A stretch of 58,367 bases of DNA from CAYVAP01 sp964343195 (GTDB lineage Bacteria; Bacteroidota; Bacteroidia; J057): positions 1-58,367 of the forward strand of contig CAYFIR010000025.1 in assembly GCA_964343195.1 (NCBI GenBank), read 5' to 3'. Numbering within the stretch: the first letter of the stretch is position 1; the number at the start of each line of letters is the position of its first letter. Below, piece by piece: positions 1 through 8,455 of the stretch. A model generated the notes under the pieces. It worked only from the letters and a program-made list of their open reading frames with translations, made no database searches and was not told where the DNA came from. The position numbers were made by a program, and so were the translations under genes.

Positions 1-388
1 GAGCGCCAAATGCCGGGCCAGCGCCGCCACAGGCTTGCTTTATGGCTCTTTTTGAAGGAAATTTGATAACCGGCAGATTTCTCTCTGCGTCCTTGCGCCT
101 ACCGCTAGGCGGCATCTTCGATCTGCGTGAGAATAATATGCGGCGTATTATTCTTCAATTTGCTTCCCTACAAAAGAAGTAAGCAAGAAAAGCTCGACAT
201 TTCAGGCAGCCCACAAGCCGCCCCGAGCGCCAAATGCCGGGCCAGCGCCGCCCCAAGCTTGCTTTATAGCTCTTTTGGAGGGCGGCTTGATAACCGGCAG
301 GTTTTTCTCTGCGTCCTTGCGCCTACCGCTTTGCGGCATCTTCGATCTGCGTGAGAATAATTGGCTGGAAATTATTCTTCAATTTGCT
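1..388. repeat. Diverged direct repeat, two 164-bp copies 224 bp apart
   Basis: Bases 1-164 and 225-388 align without gaps at about 88% identity (roughly 19 differences counted by eye). Each copy holds TCTGCGTCCTTGCG, a short CCGC/GCGG hairpin, and near its right end an 8-bp stem with a 7-base loop (133-155 and 357-379). The last base pair of that stem is A-T in one copy and T-A in the other, so the stem survives while the loops differ. Copy 2 has a further GCCGCCC/GGGCGGC stem that copy 1 has lost. No credible gene lies here. The left copy starts at base 1 of the window, so the array may extend beyond the edge. Confidence 0.85.
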
Positions 389-395
389 GCCTTAT

Positions 396-442
396 GGTTC
401 ATTGATCCGGAGAAAGAAGCATTGCTCATTGTTCAATGAACC
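396..442. terminator. Hairpin at the end of the SGNH hydrolase gene
   Basis: GGTTCATTG (396-404) is the exact reverse complement of CAATGAACC (434-442), giving a 9-bp stem. The right arm overlaps the hydrolase stop codon (433-435). No U-tract follows on the minus strand, so termination is a guess from position. Confidence 0.4.
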
Positions 443-1122
443 GGGGTGCTGACCTTTTCCCGTACCCTGTCAAACATGATCCGGTGAGCGTCAGCATTGA
501 GATGGGTTCCGTCACCCGAATCGTATTCTTCAAGGGGCCAGCCTGCGCAGTCGTCCAGGCCACTCCAGAAGTCGATGGCGTAGTCCCCAAAGTTCACGAA
601 GATCGAATCCCGTAGCTGTTCCTGAAGTGCTACTTTTTCGGGGTTAAAAGCTCGGGGCTGGGTAGTCGTCACCCAAACTTTGATGCCTCTTTTGGAAGCC
701 TGATCAGCCAGGGAGCGCAGGTTGTGGAGTTGTTCGTCCAATGAAAACCCAGCATCGGTATCGTTGGATGGCAGGTTGAGGATGATGGCATTGGGCTTGA
801 GTTGCAGGGCTCGGGTAAGGTTGTGCTGGGGATCAGGCCAGGGCCGACCAACCGGAGGGATGTAGCCTGTTGGCATGAGCTGGTAGCTCAGGTAGCCTGG
901 TTGGGCCAGGTTGCTGAGGTGAAATCGTTCATCCTGCTGTTTTAGGTAGTGCTCAAACTGAAACGCCCAACCCTGGTGTGGATGTGCAGGCCCCACTCCT
1001 GCGGCCGTAGAAGAACCCAACACGACCACATGAAATCCATTCTTTGGTGGGCCGACTGGGCCGCAACCCATTGACAGCCAGGTGATCAGGCCTACAAATA
1101 ACGAGATACCCTTTGCCTTCAT
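433..1122 (-). CDS. SGNH/GDSL-family hydrolase, lipoprotein
   Basis: Probable esterase or acyl hydrolase of the SGNH superfamily, exported as a lipoprotein. I start it at the ATG at 1122, which gives a short signal peptide ending in a lipobox-like MGC. A longer frame to 1266 would run into trkH. Block I is LGSSTAAG, with Ser in the nucleophile position although the usual Asp of GDS is a Ser here. Block V near the C-terminus is DGTHLNADAH, carrying the catalytic Asp and His. An Asn in PSNDTDAG fits block III. The substrate cannot be read from sequence. It is divergent from trkH with a gap of about 118 bp. Confidence 0.82.
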   Translation of the reverse strand: MKAKGISLFVGLITWLSMGCGPVGPPKNGFHVVVLGSSTAAGVGPAHPHQGWAFQFEHYLKQQDERFHLSNLAQPGYLSYQLMPTGYIPPVGRPWPDPQHNLTRALQLKPNAIILNLPSNDTDAGFSLDEQLHNLRSLADQASKRGIKVWVTTTQPRAFNPEKVALQEQLRDSIFVNFGDYAIDFWSGLDDCAGWPLEEYDSGDGTHLNADAHRIMFDRVREKVSTPVH

Positions 1123-1240
1123 TCGCAGTAGTGTTGTCAGAAAAGTTGTGTCAATTCTTCTCAGAAAGTACGAAAAAAATGCAGAAGGTTTGTGATAAGG
1201 GGCAGATCCACTAATTTTCCGCTCAAATATTTCCACCCAT

Positions 1241-2701
1241 ATGTTCAATTTACGCCTGGTAGTCAATGTGCTGAGTCTGCTAGTGGCTATCAGTGGCCTG
1301 GCAATGCTCCTAGCTCTGCCCTTTTCCTTTTATTATGACAGTGGTGACCACATGGCCATCCTGGGAAGTGGGATTGGAGCCATCCTGGTGGGGTTGCTGG
1401 TATGGCTGGCTACCCGGCGTGGCGACCGGGCCGAACTGAGAAAGCGCGACGGTTACCTGATCGTAACATTTGGCTGGCTGGTGATGTCGGCTATTGGGGC
1501 ATTGCCCTACGTGGTTTCTGGTGCCATTCCCAGTTATACCGATGCCTTTTTTGAAACCATATCCGGTTTCACGACCACAGGGGCCACCATCCTGGGGCAG
1601 ACAATCGAGGAACTGCCTGCTGGGTTGCATTTCTGGCGCGCCATGACCCACTGGATCGGTGGCATGGGGATCATCGTGCTGACCATCGCGATATTGCCCC
1701 TGTTGGGAATTGGGGGAATGCAGCTATACGCGGCCGAAGTGCCTGGTCCTACACCAGATAAATTGACTCCCCGCATCAAGGAAACTGCCAAACGCCTCTG
1801 GGGCATTTACGTGGCCCTTACTGCACTGGAAGCGGTATTGCTAATGTTTGGTGGGATGAATTTCTTCGAATCGCTCTGTCATTCGATGTCCACGCTTTCC
1901 ACAGGAGGATTTTCTACACGACAGGCGAGCATGGGAGCCTTTTCTGCTTATCACCAGTACATAGTCACCATTTTCATGTTCCTGGCAGGAACCAATTTCG
2001 CGTTGACATATGCCGCTATTCGGGGAAAACCTATCCGTCTCTGGCAGAATGAAGAGTTTCGGGTGTACCTGTTCCTAACGCTTGGCTTGATCGCTGTGGT
2101 CACCGGCGTGGTGTATTTCGGGCAGGAAATGGGCTTCGAGCAGGCTTTTCGGGAGTCGAGTTTCCAGGTCCTGGCGATTATAACCACCACGGGGTTTGGA
2201 ACAGCTGACTATACTGCCTGGGGGCCTTTCGCTACCGTGCTGTTCTTTATCCTGATGTTTTCGGGTGCTTCAGCTGGATCTACCAGCGGAGGAATCAAGG
2301 TTATCCGAACCCTGCTGGTGCTGAAAAACAGTATGCTGGAACTCAAGCGTCAGATTCACCAAAAGGCGATTTTGCCAGTTCGTTTCAACGGAAAGGCAGT
2401 TTCTACTGATGTAGTAGGCAAGATCCTGGCCTTCTTCCTGTTCTTCATCCTGTGGTTTGGAATCGGGACTGTGGTCATGGCTGCATTGGGTATGGACGTA
2501 GAGTCGGCAATGGGAGCGACTATCGCTTCTCTGGGCAACATAGGCCCGGGTATCGGATCAGTAGGTCCAGGCGACCCTCAGAACTTTGCCGCCATTCCCG
2601 ACGCTGGAAAGTGGTTTTTGTCCTTTCTGATGCTGCTGGGCCGCCTGGAGTTGTTCACCGTGATGCTGGTGATCATGCCATTTTACTGGAAAGATCAATA
2701 G
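1241..2701 (+). CDS. trkH: TrkH family potassium uptake protein
   Basis: Inner-membrane subunit of a Trk/Ktr-type potassium uptake system. The 486 residues are almost all hydrophobic helices with the four selectivity-filter loops expected of the family: TTGAT near 112-116, STGGF at 220-224, TTGFG near 316-320 and GNIGP at 432-436. Length is normal for TrkH. The cytoplasmic NAD-binding gating subunit TrkA, often adjacent in Bacteroidota, is not in this window. It could be a KtrB-type protein rather than strict TrkH, which sequence alone does not settle. Its end faces the trans-sulfuration gene across a heptamer repeat. Confidence 0.93.
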   Translation: MFNLRLVVNVLSLLVAISGLAMLLALPFSFYYDSGDHMAILGSGIGAILVGLLVWLATRRGDRAELRKRDGYLIVTFGWLVMSAIGALPYVVSGAIPSYTDAFFETISGFTTTGATILGQTIEELPAGLHFWRAMTHWIGGMGIIVLTIAILPLLGIGGMQLYAAEVPGPTPDKLTPRIKETAKRLWGIYVALTALEAVLLMFGGMNFFESLCHSMSTLSTGGFSTRQASMGAFSAYHQYIVTIFMFLAGTNFALTYAAIRGKPIRLWQNEEFRVYLFLTLGLIAVVTGVVYFGQEMGFEQAFRESSFQVLAIITTTGFGTADYTAWGPFATVLFFILMFSGASAGSTSGGIKVIRTLLVLKNSMLELKRQIHQKAILPVRFNGKAVSTDVVGKILAFFLFFILWFGIGTVVMAALGMDVESAMGATIASLGNIGPGIGSVGPGDPQNFAAIPDAGKWFLSFLMLLGRLELFTVMLVIMPFYWKDQ

Positions 2702-2708
2702 AGGAAAT

Positions 2709-2855
2709 GAAGTCAGATCGCTACGCTGTGAGATCGTTTTACTGTCAGAAGTCAGAAAAAGACGAAGATAACTGTAACCTTTTTTGGGCTACGCCTGCAC
2801 TACTCTGACCTCTGACCTCTGACCTCTGACCTCTGACCTCTGACCTCTGACCTCT
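2709..2855. repeat. Heptamer-armed hairpin element, family 1, copy 1
   Basis: Seven exact tandem CTCTGAC units occupy 2803-2851, plus a partial unit to 2855. About 50 bases upstream lies GTCAGAAGTCAGA, complementary to the array with one mismatch, so the element can fold into a hairpin. A second copy with a similar core (including GTAACCTT) is at 45455-45607. The array ends inside the stop codon of the minus-strand gene at 2854. It sits between two convergent genes. Confidence 0.85.
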
Positions 2856-3993
2856 ATCCAATCGCCTGGGCCAGATCTTCAACGAGGTCATCTCCATCCT
2901 CGATTCCGACAGACAGGCGAATCAGGCTGTCCTTGAGGCCTGATTTGGCGCGTTCCTCGGCTGGGATGGACGCATGGGTCATGCTGGCGGGATGGCCGAT
3001 CAGGGATTCCACCCCGCCCAGGCTTTCGGCCAGGGAAAATAGCTTGGTGCCTTTCAGTACACTGAGGGCATCCTCCATGTGATCGCCCTTGAGGGTGAAG
3101 CTGACCATGCCCCCAAAGGCTTTCATCTGGCTTTTGGCGATGTTGTAGGATGGATTGTCCTCAAATCCTGGCCAGTTAACGGTGTCCACTTTGGGATGAG
3201 TTTTGAGGAAACGGGCGACCTTTTCGCCATTTTCGGAGTGAGCCTTCATGCGCAGGTGCAGGGTTTTGATCCCGCGTAGCACCAGGAAGCAGTCCTGAGG
3301 GCCAGGCACAGCACCACAGCTATTTTGAATAAAGCGGATGCGCTCATGGTCGCTTTCGTCATTGGTGACGACACAGCCCATGACCACGTCAGAGTGCCCT
3401 GCAATGAATTTTGTGATCGAATGCATCACCATGTCCGAGCCAAGGTCCAATGGATTCTGAAGGGCGGGAGAAGAGAAAGTGTTATCCGTTACGACCTTGA
3501 TGCCATGTTCGTGAGCGATCTCGCAGGCTCCCGCAATGTCGATAACGCGAATCAGGGGATTGGTGGGCGTTTCCAGCCAGAGTAGCTTGGTTTGAGGGGT
3601 GATGGCCGCTTTGAGATTGCTGAGGTCGCTTAGGTCAATGAAACTGAATTTTAGTCCGTATGGCTCAAATACCTTGGTGAAAATCCGGTAGGTTCCTCCA
3701 TACAAATCATTGGTCGAAATGATCTCATCACCCGGCTTGAAGAGCTTGAGGATGGTGTCGATAGCCGCCATGCCAGACCCAAAGCAGGAGGCATATTTGC
3801 CGTTTTCGAGCTCTGCCAGGGCATTTTCGAGCGCCGTACGGGTTGGGTTTTGAGTTCGGGCATATTCGTAGCCCTGATGGTCACCGGGAGCCGCCTGTAC
3901 GTAGGTGCTGGTCTGGTAGATGGGCGTCATGATCGCTCCGGTACTCGGGTCCGGTTCTACTCCGGCGTGGACGGCTTTGGTTCCAAATTTCAT
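2854..3993 (-). CDS. Trans-sulfuration PLP enzyme (cystathionine gamma-synthase/lyase)
   Basis: Fold-type I PLP enzyme of the Cys/Met metabolism family, probably joining O-acyl-homoserine and cysteine into cystathionine, or cleaving cystathionine. The 379-residue length matches MetB. Visible motifs are the substrate-loop YEYARTQNPTR (43-53), the PLP-phosphate region GSGMAAI (73-79), VVTDNTF (167-173) and the Schiff-base lysine in SITKFIAGH (Lys195). Synthase and gamma-lyase cannot be separated by eye, so no symbol is given. It appears monocistronic, with a 370-bp upstream gap. I looked for SAM-riboswitch signatures there and saw none. Confidence 0.92.
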   Translation of the reverse strand: MKFGTKAVHAGVEPDPSTGAIMTPIYQTSTYVQAAPGDHQGYEYARTQNPTRTALENALAELENGKYASCFGSGMAAIDTILKLFKPGDEIISTNDLYGGTYRIFTKVFEPYGLKFSFIDLSDLSNLKAAITPQTKLLWLETPTNPLIRVIDIAGACEIAHEHGIKVVTDNTFSSPALQNPLDLGSDMVMHSITKFIAGHSDVVMGCVVTNDESDHERIRFIQNSCGAVPGPQDCFLVLRGIKTLHLRMKAHSENGEKVARFLKTHPKVDTVNWPGFEDNPSYNIAKSQMKAFGGMVSFTLKGDHMEDALSVLKGTKLFSLAESLGGVESLIGHPASMTHASIPAEERAKSGLKDSLIRLSVGIEDGDDLVEDLAQAIG

Positions 3994-4364
3994 AGAGTCG
4001 TAGATTTTTAGATGGTGAGCATTTTAGATGTTGGAATCATGGGAGATAAAGAGGAATGTCCAGCACAGAAAGCGGAATACGGGAGTAACCCTGGAATAGA
4101 ATAAGTCGAATCACCTTGCATACCTCATACCATTCCAACTTTTCTGAGTCTGCAAGGTAAAAGATAACAGGAAAAGCCGGTCAGAGTTTTGCCCTCAAAA
4201 TATCTATCAGGTAAATTCGTCTGAAAGGGCAGGCTTCCAACTTCTGGTTCTTTTCAAAGTCTTTGGAACGCACCTTTTTAGGGCTATTTTGTTACATAAT
4301 AACCCTGCAGGGGCGATTTTCGCTCCGCTTTTTCACGACTAACGAATTCTGAATTCAAATCCCT
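3994..4364. other. 371-bp intergenic region between divergent genes
   Basis: No gene is seen. ACCTTGCA (4113-4120) and TGCAAGGT (4151-4158) form an exact 8-bp inverted repeat. Two CATACC units inside it resemble the octamer repeats at 20731 and 30413. The rest should hold the promoters of the trans-sulfuration gene and ecsC-like gene, but no clear TAnnTTTG box was found. Confidence 0.5.
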
Positions 4365-5258
4365 ATGGCAAAACTGAATTCTGCTGAAAATAAAATCTTG
4401 GATGAAATCGCTGGATGGAAAGCCGGACAGCCCAGTTTTCTGAACCGAGCCACTGATTTCGTTTCACGCCCCATTAGCTGGCTCACAGAAAAAGTTGTCC
4501 CGGAGGACGTTCGTGATGGTGTCGCTGGTGTAACCGAAAAGGCCGTTGAAAAGGTCCAGGACCTCTCTCAGTGGACCGTCAATGCTGAGAGCATTCTGGA
4601 AGAAACCAAGCAATTTGACATCGAGGCAGAAAGTATCAAGGAACTGAGAAAAACCTCAATTCAGAACCTCGACAATGTCGCCCAGTCCTTCATCGAAAGC
4701 AATACCCGTGTGGGGACTGTTTCCGGAATAGGCACCGGACTGGTAGGTTGGGCGGGCCTGTTGGCTGACCTGCCTACGCTGTTTACCCTCTCACTGCGTA
4801 CCATCCATCAGATTGCCCTGTGCTACGGGTATGACGTGTACAGCGATGAAGAGGGGGACGAAATCAAGGCCTTCGAAATGCAGTACCTGATGCAGGTATT
4901 CAAAATATCGACTGCTGCTGACAAGGTTCAAAAGCAGCGAGGCCTTTCGGAGCTCAAGGACCTGGAAGCAGGGCGTTACTCCGATGTCTATGGTCAAATC
5001 ATGGGAGATTTTACCACCAAACAGTTCAGCCGAGGAGCCACGACCTTTGCTACCCGGCTCATCATCAAGGAGATTGTGGAACGCACCATCACCAAAAAGG
5101 CCGTCGGGCTGGTACCCGGCCTGGGAGCGATCTTTAATGGAGGTTTTAACTATGTGTACCTCAAGGACGTCGGAGAGGCCGCTTTCATGATCTACCGTGA
5201 GCGATTCCTGCTGGATAAAAAAGGCCGACAGCGCATTATCTCCGTCGATATCGAATAG
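4365..5258 (+). CDS. EcsC family protein
   Basis: Member of the EcsC family, named after the third gene of the Bacillus ecs ABC-transporter operon, whose biochemical role is unclear. The 297-residue protein has an amphipathic N-terminal half (FVSRPISWLTEKVVP) and a central glycine-rich hydrophobic segment GIGTGLVGWAGLLADLPTLF (about 122-141), the usual family hallmark. A second hydrophobic glycine-rich stretch follows near 247-263. There is no signal peptide. No ABC transporter genes adjoin it. It is followed by a good terminator at 5286. Confidence 0.85.
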   Translation: MAKLNSAENKILDEIAGWKAGQPSFLNRATDFVSRPISWLTEKVVPEDVRDGVAGVTEKAVEKVQDLSQWTVNAESILEETKQFDIEAESIKELRKTSIQNLDNVAQSFIESNTRVGTVSGIGTGLVGWAGLLADLPTLFTLSLRTIHQIALCYGYDVYSDEEGDEIKAFEMQYLMQVFKISTAADKVQKQRGLSELKDLEAGRYSDVYGQIMGDFTTKQFSRGATTFATRLIIKEIVERTITKKAVGLVPGLGAIFNGGFNYVYLKDVGEAAFMIYRERFLLDKKGRQRIISVDIE

Positions 5259-5285
5259 GTCGCATCCCAATCCGTTTGAATATGG

Positions 5286-5325
5286 CCGGGCAGGAGGGTT
5301 TGTGATACCTTTTGCCCGGTTTTTT
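5286..5325 (+). terminator. Rho-independent terminator after EcsC
   Basis: CCGGGCA (5286-5292) pairs with TGCCCGG (5313-5319), followed by six T (5320-5325). It lies 27 bp past the EcsC stop. Confidence 0.8.
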
Positions 5326-5350
5326 CGTAGTTTAGAGCATAGTAAAAAAG

Positions 5351-5965
5351 ATGCCCATGGGCCTACCCATTACCAAGGAAAAGCGATACACGGTGGAAGA
5401 GTACTTTGCCCTGAGTGAAGCGGCAGAGGAGCGCTATGAATTTGAATATGGAGAACTGGTAGCAATGGGAAGAACTACTGATACTCATGAGGATCTGGCA
5501 TTTAATGCTAAGACGATCCTGAAACGAGCTACCAGAAAGAAAGGGTGTAAAGTTCACCAGGAGTCGGTGGCACTCGAAGTCGAAGAAAAAGGAAAGTACT
5601 ACTTACCGGACGTTATGCTGACCTGTGATGAACGCGATCATGCTAACAGGGACATAAAACGGTATCCTGGACTCGTCATCGAAGTCGTTAGCAAAAGCTC
5701 AGTTAAACGTGACCGTGACGAAAAATTCAAAGCCTATTTCAGTCTGCCCAGTCTCAAATACTACCTGCTCCTGTCTCAGGATCAGGTGAAAGTGGAGGTA
5801 TTTGAAAAAAGGGAAGGGCAAAAAGGCTGGATCTACGACTTCTTCACTGAAATGACAGACGTAATGGAGCTGGAGCAACTGGACATTCAGCTAAAAGTCG
5901 GAGACATCTATGACGATGTTGAACTGATCCCTGATCAACAGGACCAACAATCCCAAAAGGATTGA
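5351..5965 (+). CDS. Uma2 family endonuclease (DUF820)
   Basis: Restriction-endonuclease-like fold protein of the Uma2/DUF820 family, abundant in cyanobacteria and found in some Bacteroidota; cellular role unknown. Recognisable features are the N-terminal YTVEEYFALSEAAEERYEFE, the central acidic residue before PDVMLTC, and PGLVIEVVSKSS, the core PD-(D/E)xK-like strand with Glu in the EVxSxS motif. The C-terminus is a charged tail. Length (204) is normal. It lies alone, downstream of the EcsC terminator, with no partner suggesting a restriction system. Such genes are often multicopy. Confidence 0.88.
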   Translation: MPMGLPITKEKRYTVEEYFALSEAAEERYEFEYGELVAMGRTTDTHEDLAFNAKTILKRATRKKGCKVHQESVALEVEEKGKYYLPDVMLTCDERDHANRDIKRYPGLVIEVVSKSSVKRDRDEKFKAYFSLPSLKYYLLLSQDQVKVEVFEKREGQKGWIYDFFTEMTDVMELEQLDIQLKVGDIYDDVELIPDQQDQQSQKD

Positions 5966-6004
5966 GGCATTAACAAAAAATCCACCCAGTCGTCAACAAT
6001 TTTC

Positions 6005-6012
6005 TATTTTTG
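6005..6012 (+). promoter_or_regulatory. Bacteroidota -7 box TATTTTTG upstream of glnS
   Basis: Exact match to TAnnTTTG, about 87 bp before the glnS start. No clear TTTG is present at -33, so support is partial. Confidence 0.45.
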
Positions 6013-6098
6013 CGCGAATAAAGGGAAGCGATTTTTTCGTTTCTCTAATGAGGAGCATTTATTCACTCAACAAATCATCAAATCAACCATTCTCTTAA

Positions 6099-7793
6099 AT
6101 GAGTAATTCTGAAGCAACCCGTTCCCTCAACTTTATCGAGAACATCGTTGAGGAAGACCTGGCCAATGGCAAGAATGACGGTGTGGTGTACACCCGTTTT
6201 CCGCCTGAGCCAAATGGTTACCTGCACATCGGCCATGCAAAGTCGATCGTGCTGAACTTCGGGTTGGCGCGACAATACAATGGCAAAACCAACCTTCGCT
6301 TTGACGACACCAATCCTGTGGCCGAAGAGACTCATTATGTCGAGTCCATCAAGCGCGACGTAGAGTGGTTGGGGTACAAGTGGGAAGGAGATGTGCGCTA
6401 TGCTTCTGATTACTTCCAGCAGTTATACGACTGGTCGGTCCAACTGATCAGGGATGGAAAGGCTTATGTAGATGATTCCACTCTGGAGGAAATCCGCAGT
6501 ATGCGTGGAGTGCCAACAGAGCCTGGGCAGGAAAGCCCATACCGCAATCGATCCGTAGAGGAAAACCTCGACCTGTTTGAGCGTATGGCCAATGGGGAGT
6601 TCCCTGAAGGCTCGCGTGTACTGCGTGCCAAGGTAGACATGGCTTCGCCCAATATGCACATGCGCGATCCGATCATGTACCGGATTCTTCATGCGGCTCA
6701 CCACCGCACGGGAGACAAGTGGAAGGTCTATCCCATGTATGACTGGGCACATGGCCAGAGTGATGCCCTGGAAGGTATTACCCACTCCATTTGTACCCTG
6801 GAGTTTGAGGTGCACCGGCCCCTGTATGACTGGTTTCTGGATCAATTACCAGAATTTAATCCCCGTCCACGGCAGATTGAATTCGCCCGCCTGAACCTGA
6901 GCTATACCATCATGAGTAAGCGCAAGTTGCTGCTCCTGGTAAAAGAAAACCACGTATCAGGTTGGGATGATCCCCGCATGCCGACCATCTCCGGATTGCG
7001 TCGTCGGGGCTATACGCCCAAATCGCTGCGGAATTTTGCCGAGCGGGTGGGAATCGCCAAGCGAAACAACGTCATCGACGTTTCGCTGCTGGAATTCAGT
7101 GTGCGTGAAGACCTCAACCAGACCGCTCCGCGTGTCATGGGAGTCCTGAATCCGGTGAAACTGGTCATCACCAACTATCCCGAAGGGCAGGTTGAGGAAA
7201 TGGAAATCGAGAACAACCCAGAAGATGAGTCGGCTGGCGTGCGCAAAGTGCCTTTCTCTCGTGAGATTTGGATCGAACGCGATGATTACAAGAAGAACCC
7301 TCCTGGTAAGAAGAAGTGGTTCCGTTTGGGACCAGACAGAGAAGTGCGGTTGAAAGGTGCTTACATCATCCGAGCAACGAAGCACGTGGAGGATGAAGAA
7401 GGAAATATCACCGAGATCCATGCTGAGTACATCCCCGAATCCCGTAGTGGCAGCGATACCAGTGGCCTCAAGGTGAAAGGAACCATTCATTGGGTCAGCA
7501 CCGAGCACGCCCTGCCAGTAGAAGTTCGTTTGTACGATCGCCTGTTCATGGATCCAGATCCAGGTGGGCACAAGGACAAGGACTTTCTGGAATTCATGAA
7601 CCCGGATTCTCTCCAGGTGATCGATACTGCCTACGTAGAGCCCCACCTCAAAGGGGCCAAAGAGCAGGATCGTTTCCAGTTTATCCGCAAGGGATACTTT
7701 TGCGTAGATCCTGATTCCACTGAGGATAAGCTCGTTTTCAACCAGACGGTAGGTCTGCGTGATAACTGGGCCAAGGTGGAGAAGAAGGGATAA
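6099..7793 (+). CDS. glnS: Glutaminyl-tRNA synthetase
   Basis: Class I aminoacyl-tRNA synthetase that charges tRNA-Gln with glutamine in the cytoplasm. The HIGH signature is in PPEPNGYLHIGHAKS (HIGH at 43-46), and the KMSKS counterpart is MSKRK (272-276). The acceptor-stem and anticodon-binding beta-barrel regions follow in normal order, and 564 residues is the usual length. Its presence suggests this organism charges tRNA-Gln directly. A TAnnTTTG box lies upstream. It ends facing the TM2 gene across a strong hairpin. Confidence 0.97.
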   Translation: MSNSEATRSLNFIENIVEEDLANGKNDGVVYTRFPPEPNGYLHIGHAKSIVLNFGLARQYNGKTNLRFDDTNPVAEETHYVESIKRDVEWLGYKWEGDVRYASDYFQQLYDWSVQLIRDGKAYVDDSTLEEIRSMRGVPTEPGQESPYRNRSVEENLDLFERMANGEFPEGSRVLRAKVDMASPNMHMRDPIMYRILHAAHHRTGDKWKVYPMYDWAHGQSDALEGITHSICTLEFEVHRPLYDWFLDQLPEFNPRPRQIEFARLNLSYTIMSKRKLLLLVKENHVSGWDDPRMPTISGLRRRGYTPKSLRNFAERVGIAKRNNVIDVSLLEFSVREDLNQTAPRVMGVLNPVKLVITNYPEGQVEEMEIENNPEDESAGVRKVPFSREIWIERDDYKKNPPGKKKWFRLGPDREVRLKGAYIIRATKHVEDEEGNITEIHAEYIPESRSGSDTSGLKVKGTIHWVSTEHALPVEVRLYDRLFMDPDPGGHKDKDFLEFMNPDSLQVIDTAYVEPHLKGAKEQDRFQFIRKGYFCVDPDSTEDKLVFNQTVGLRDNWAKVEKKG

Positions 7794-7800
7794 GAGATCC

Positions 7801-7861
7801 CGAGATTTTAAGAGGCGAGAAACGAGACTTTTTGATCCCGTTTCTCGCCTCTCTCATCTCG
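7801..7861. terminator. Bidirectional terminator hairpin between glnS and TM2 gene
   Basis: AGAGGCGAGAAACG (7811-7824) is an exact 14-bp inverted repeat of 7839-7852, with outer CGAGAT/ATCTCG pairing at 7801-7806 and 7856-7861. It fills the gap between two convergent genes. It has the same look as the heptamer hairpins elsewhere, with GAGAAAC-like units, but no second copy was found in this window. Confidence 0.7.
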
Positions 7862-7873
7862 CTTCGAGATACC

Positions 7874-8320
7874 TTATACTTTATACCCACCGCGCTTAGG
7901 CTTCAGGATACCAAAGGCAATAAGGATAATGTCGATGACCCACATCACGCCTCCAAGTCCTGCTGTGAATAACTTGATAAGTCCCCAGCCGGGATAACCC
8001 AGATAAAAGCGATCGATACCCAGGTAGCCAAGGAAAATAGCGAGTAAGAGGGCTACAACATAGCTGCGCTGCCCAGTAGTTCCTTTGCGCTCGTTTTGGC
8101 GGGCCTCCATGCGCTCCATCCGGCGGATAAATCGCTTTTGACGCCCTGTTTCTGCCATGTCGATCATGGCATCCCAATCAGCAGAGAAGTCAGCTGGACT
8201 TTCAATGGCCGATGTGCTTGGAGCGATTGGTGCCTGGGTGGTAATGGCAGCTGCCTGACTGGCGCTGATGCTGATCATGGCAAAAACTGCGGTAAGCAAT
8301 GAAAATAGTAGATGTTTCAT
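7874..8320 (-). CDS. TM2 domain-containing protein
   Basis: Small membrane protein of unknown role. A signal peptide (about residues 1-22, ending SQA) precedes a low-complexity exported stretch and a basic segment RMERMEARQNER. The TM2 domain occupies the C-terminal half: two membrane helices flanking the family motif GYLGIDRFYLGYPGWGLIKL, then GGVMWVIDIILI. Length 148 is typical of Bacteroidota TM2 proteins with a leader. It is monocistronic and converges on glnS. Confidence 0.88.
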   Translation of the reverse strand: MKHLLFSLLTAVFAMISISASQAAAITTQAPIAPSTSAIESPADFSADWDAMIDMAETGRQKRFIRRMERMEARQNERKGTTGQRSYVVALLLAIFLGYLGIDRFYLGYPGWGLIKLFTAGLGGVMWVIDIILIAFGILKPKRGGYKV

Positions 8321-8455
8321 AAATGATGGATTGAAATCCGTTTGTGTAAAAGTACAATGGGAAGACCAGCGAATACGTCGTACCGTTGCGTGCGTGTCTA
8401 ACCTGTTACCAACTACGTCAAATCTGCTTAACTTCGTGCCACCAATCTGAAAATA

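Noticed and set aside
127..354. A 75-residue open frame across the left-edge repeat
   Set aside because: It spans both repeat copies, has no domain and reads through a structured non-coding repeat.
2803..2851. CTCTGAC array as a CRISPR
   Set aside because: Units are 7 bp with no spacers, and no cas genes are present.
3994..4364. Possible SAM riboswitch upstream of the trans-sulfuration gene
   Set aside because: I looked for SAM-I and SAM-II core motifs on the minus strand and found none.
5351..5965. Uma2 nuclease with EcsC as a defence pair
   Set aside because: A terminator separates them and nothing else supports a joint function.
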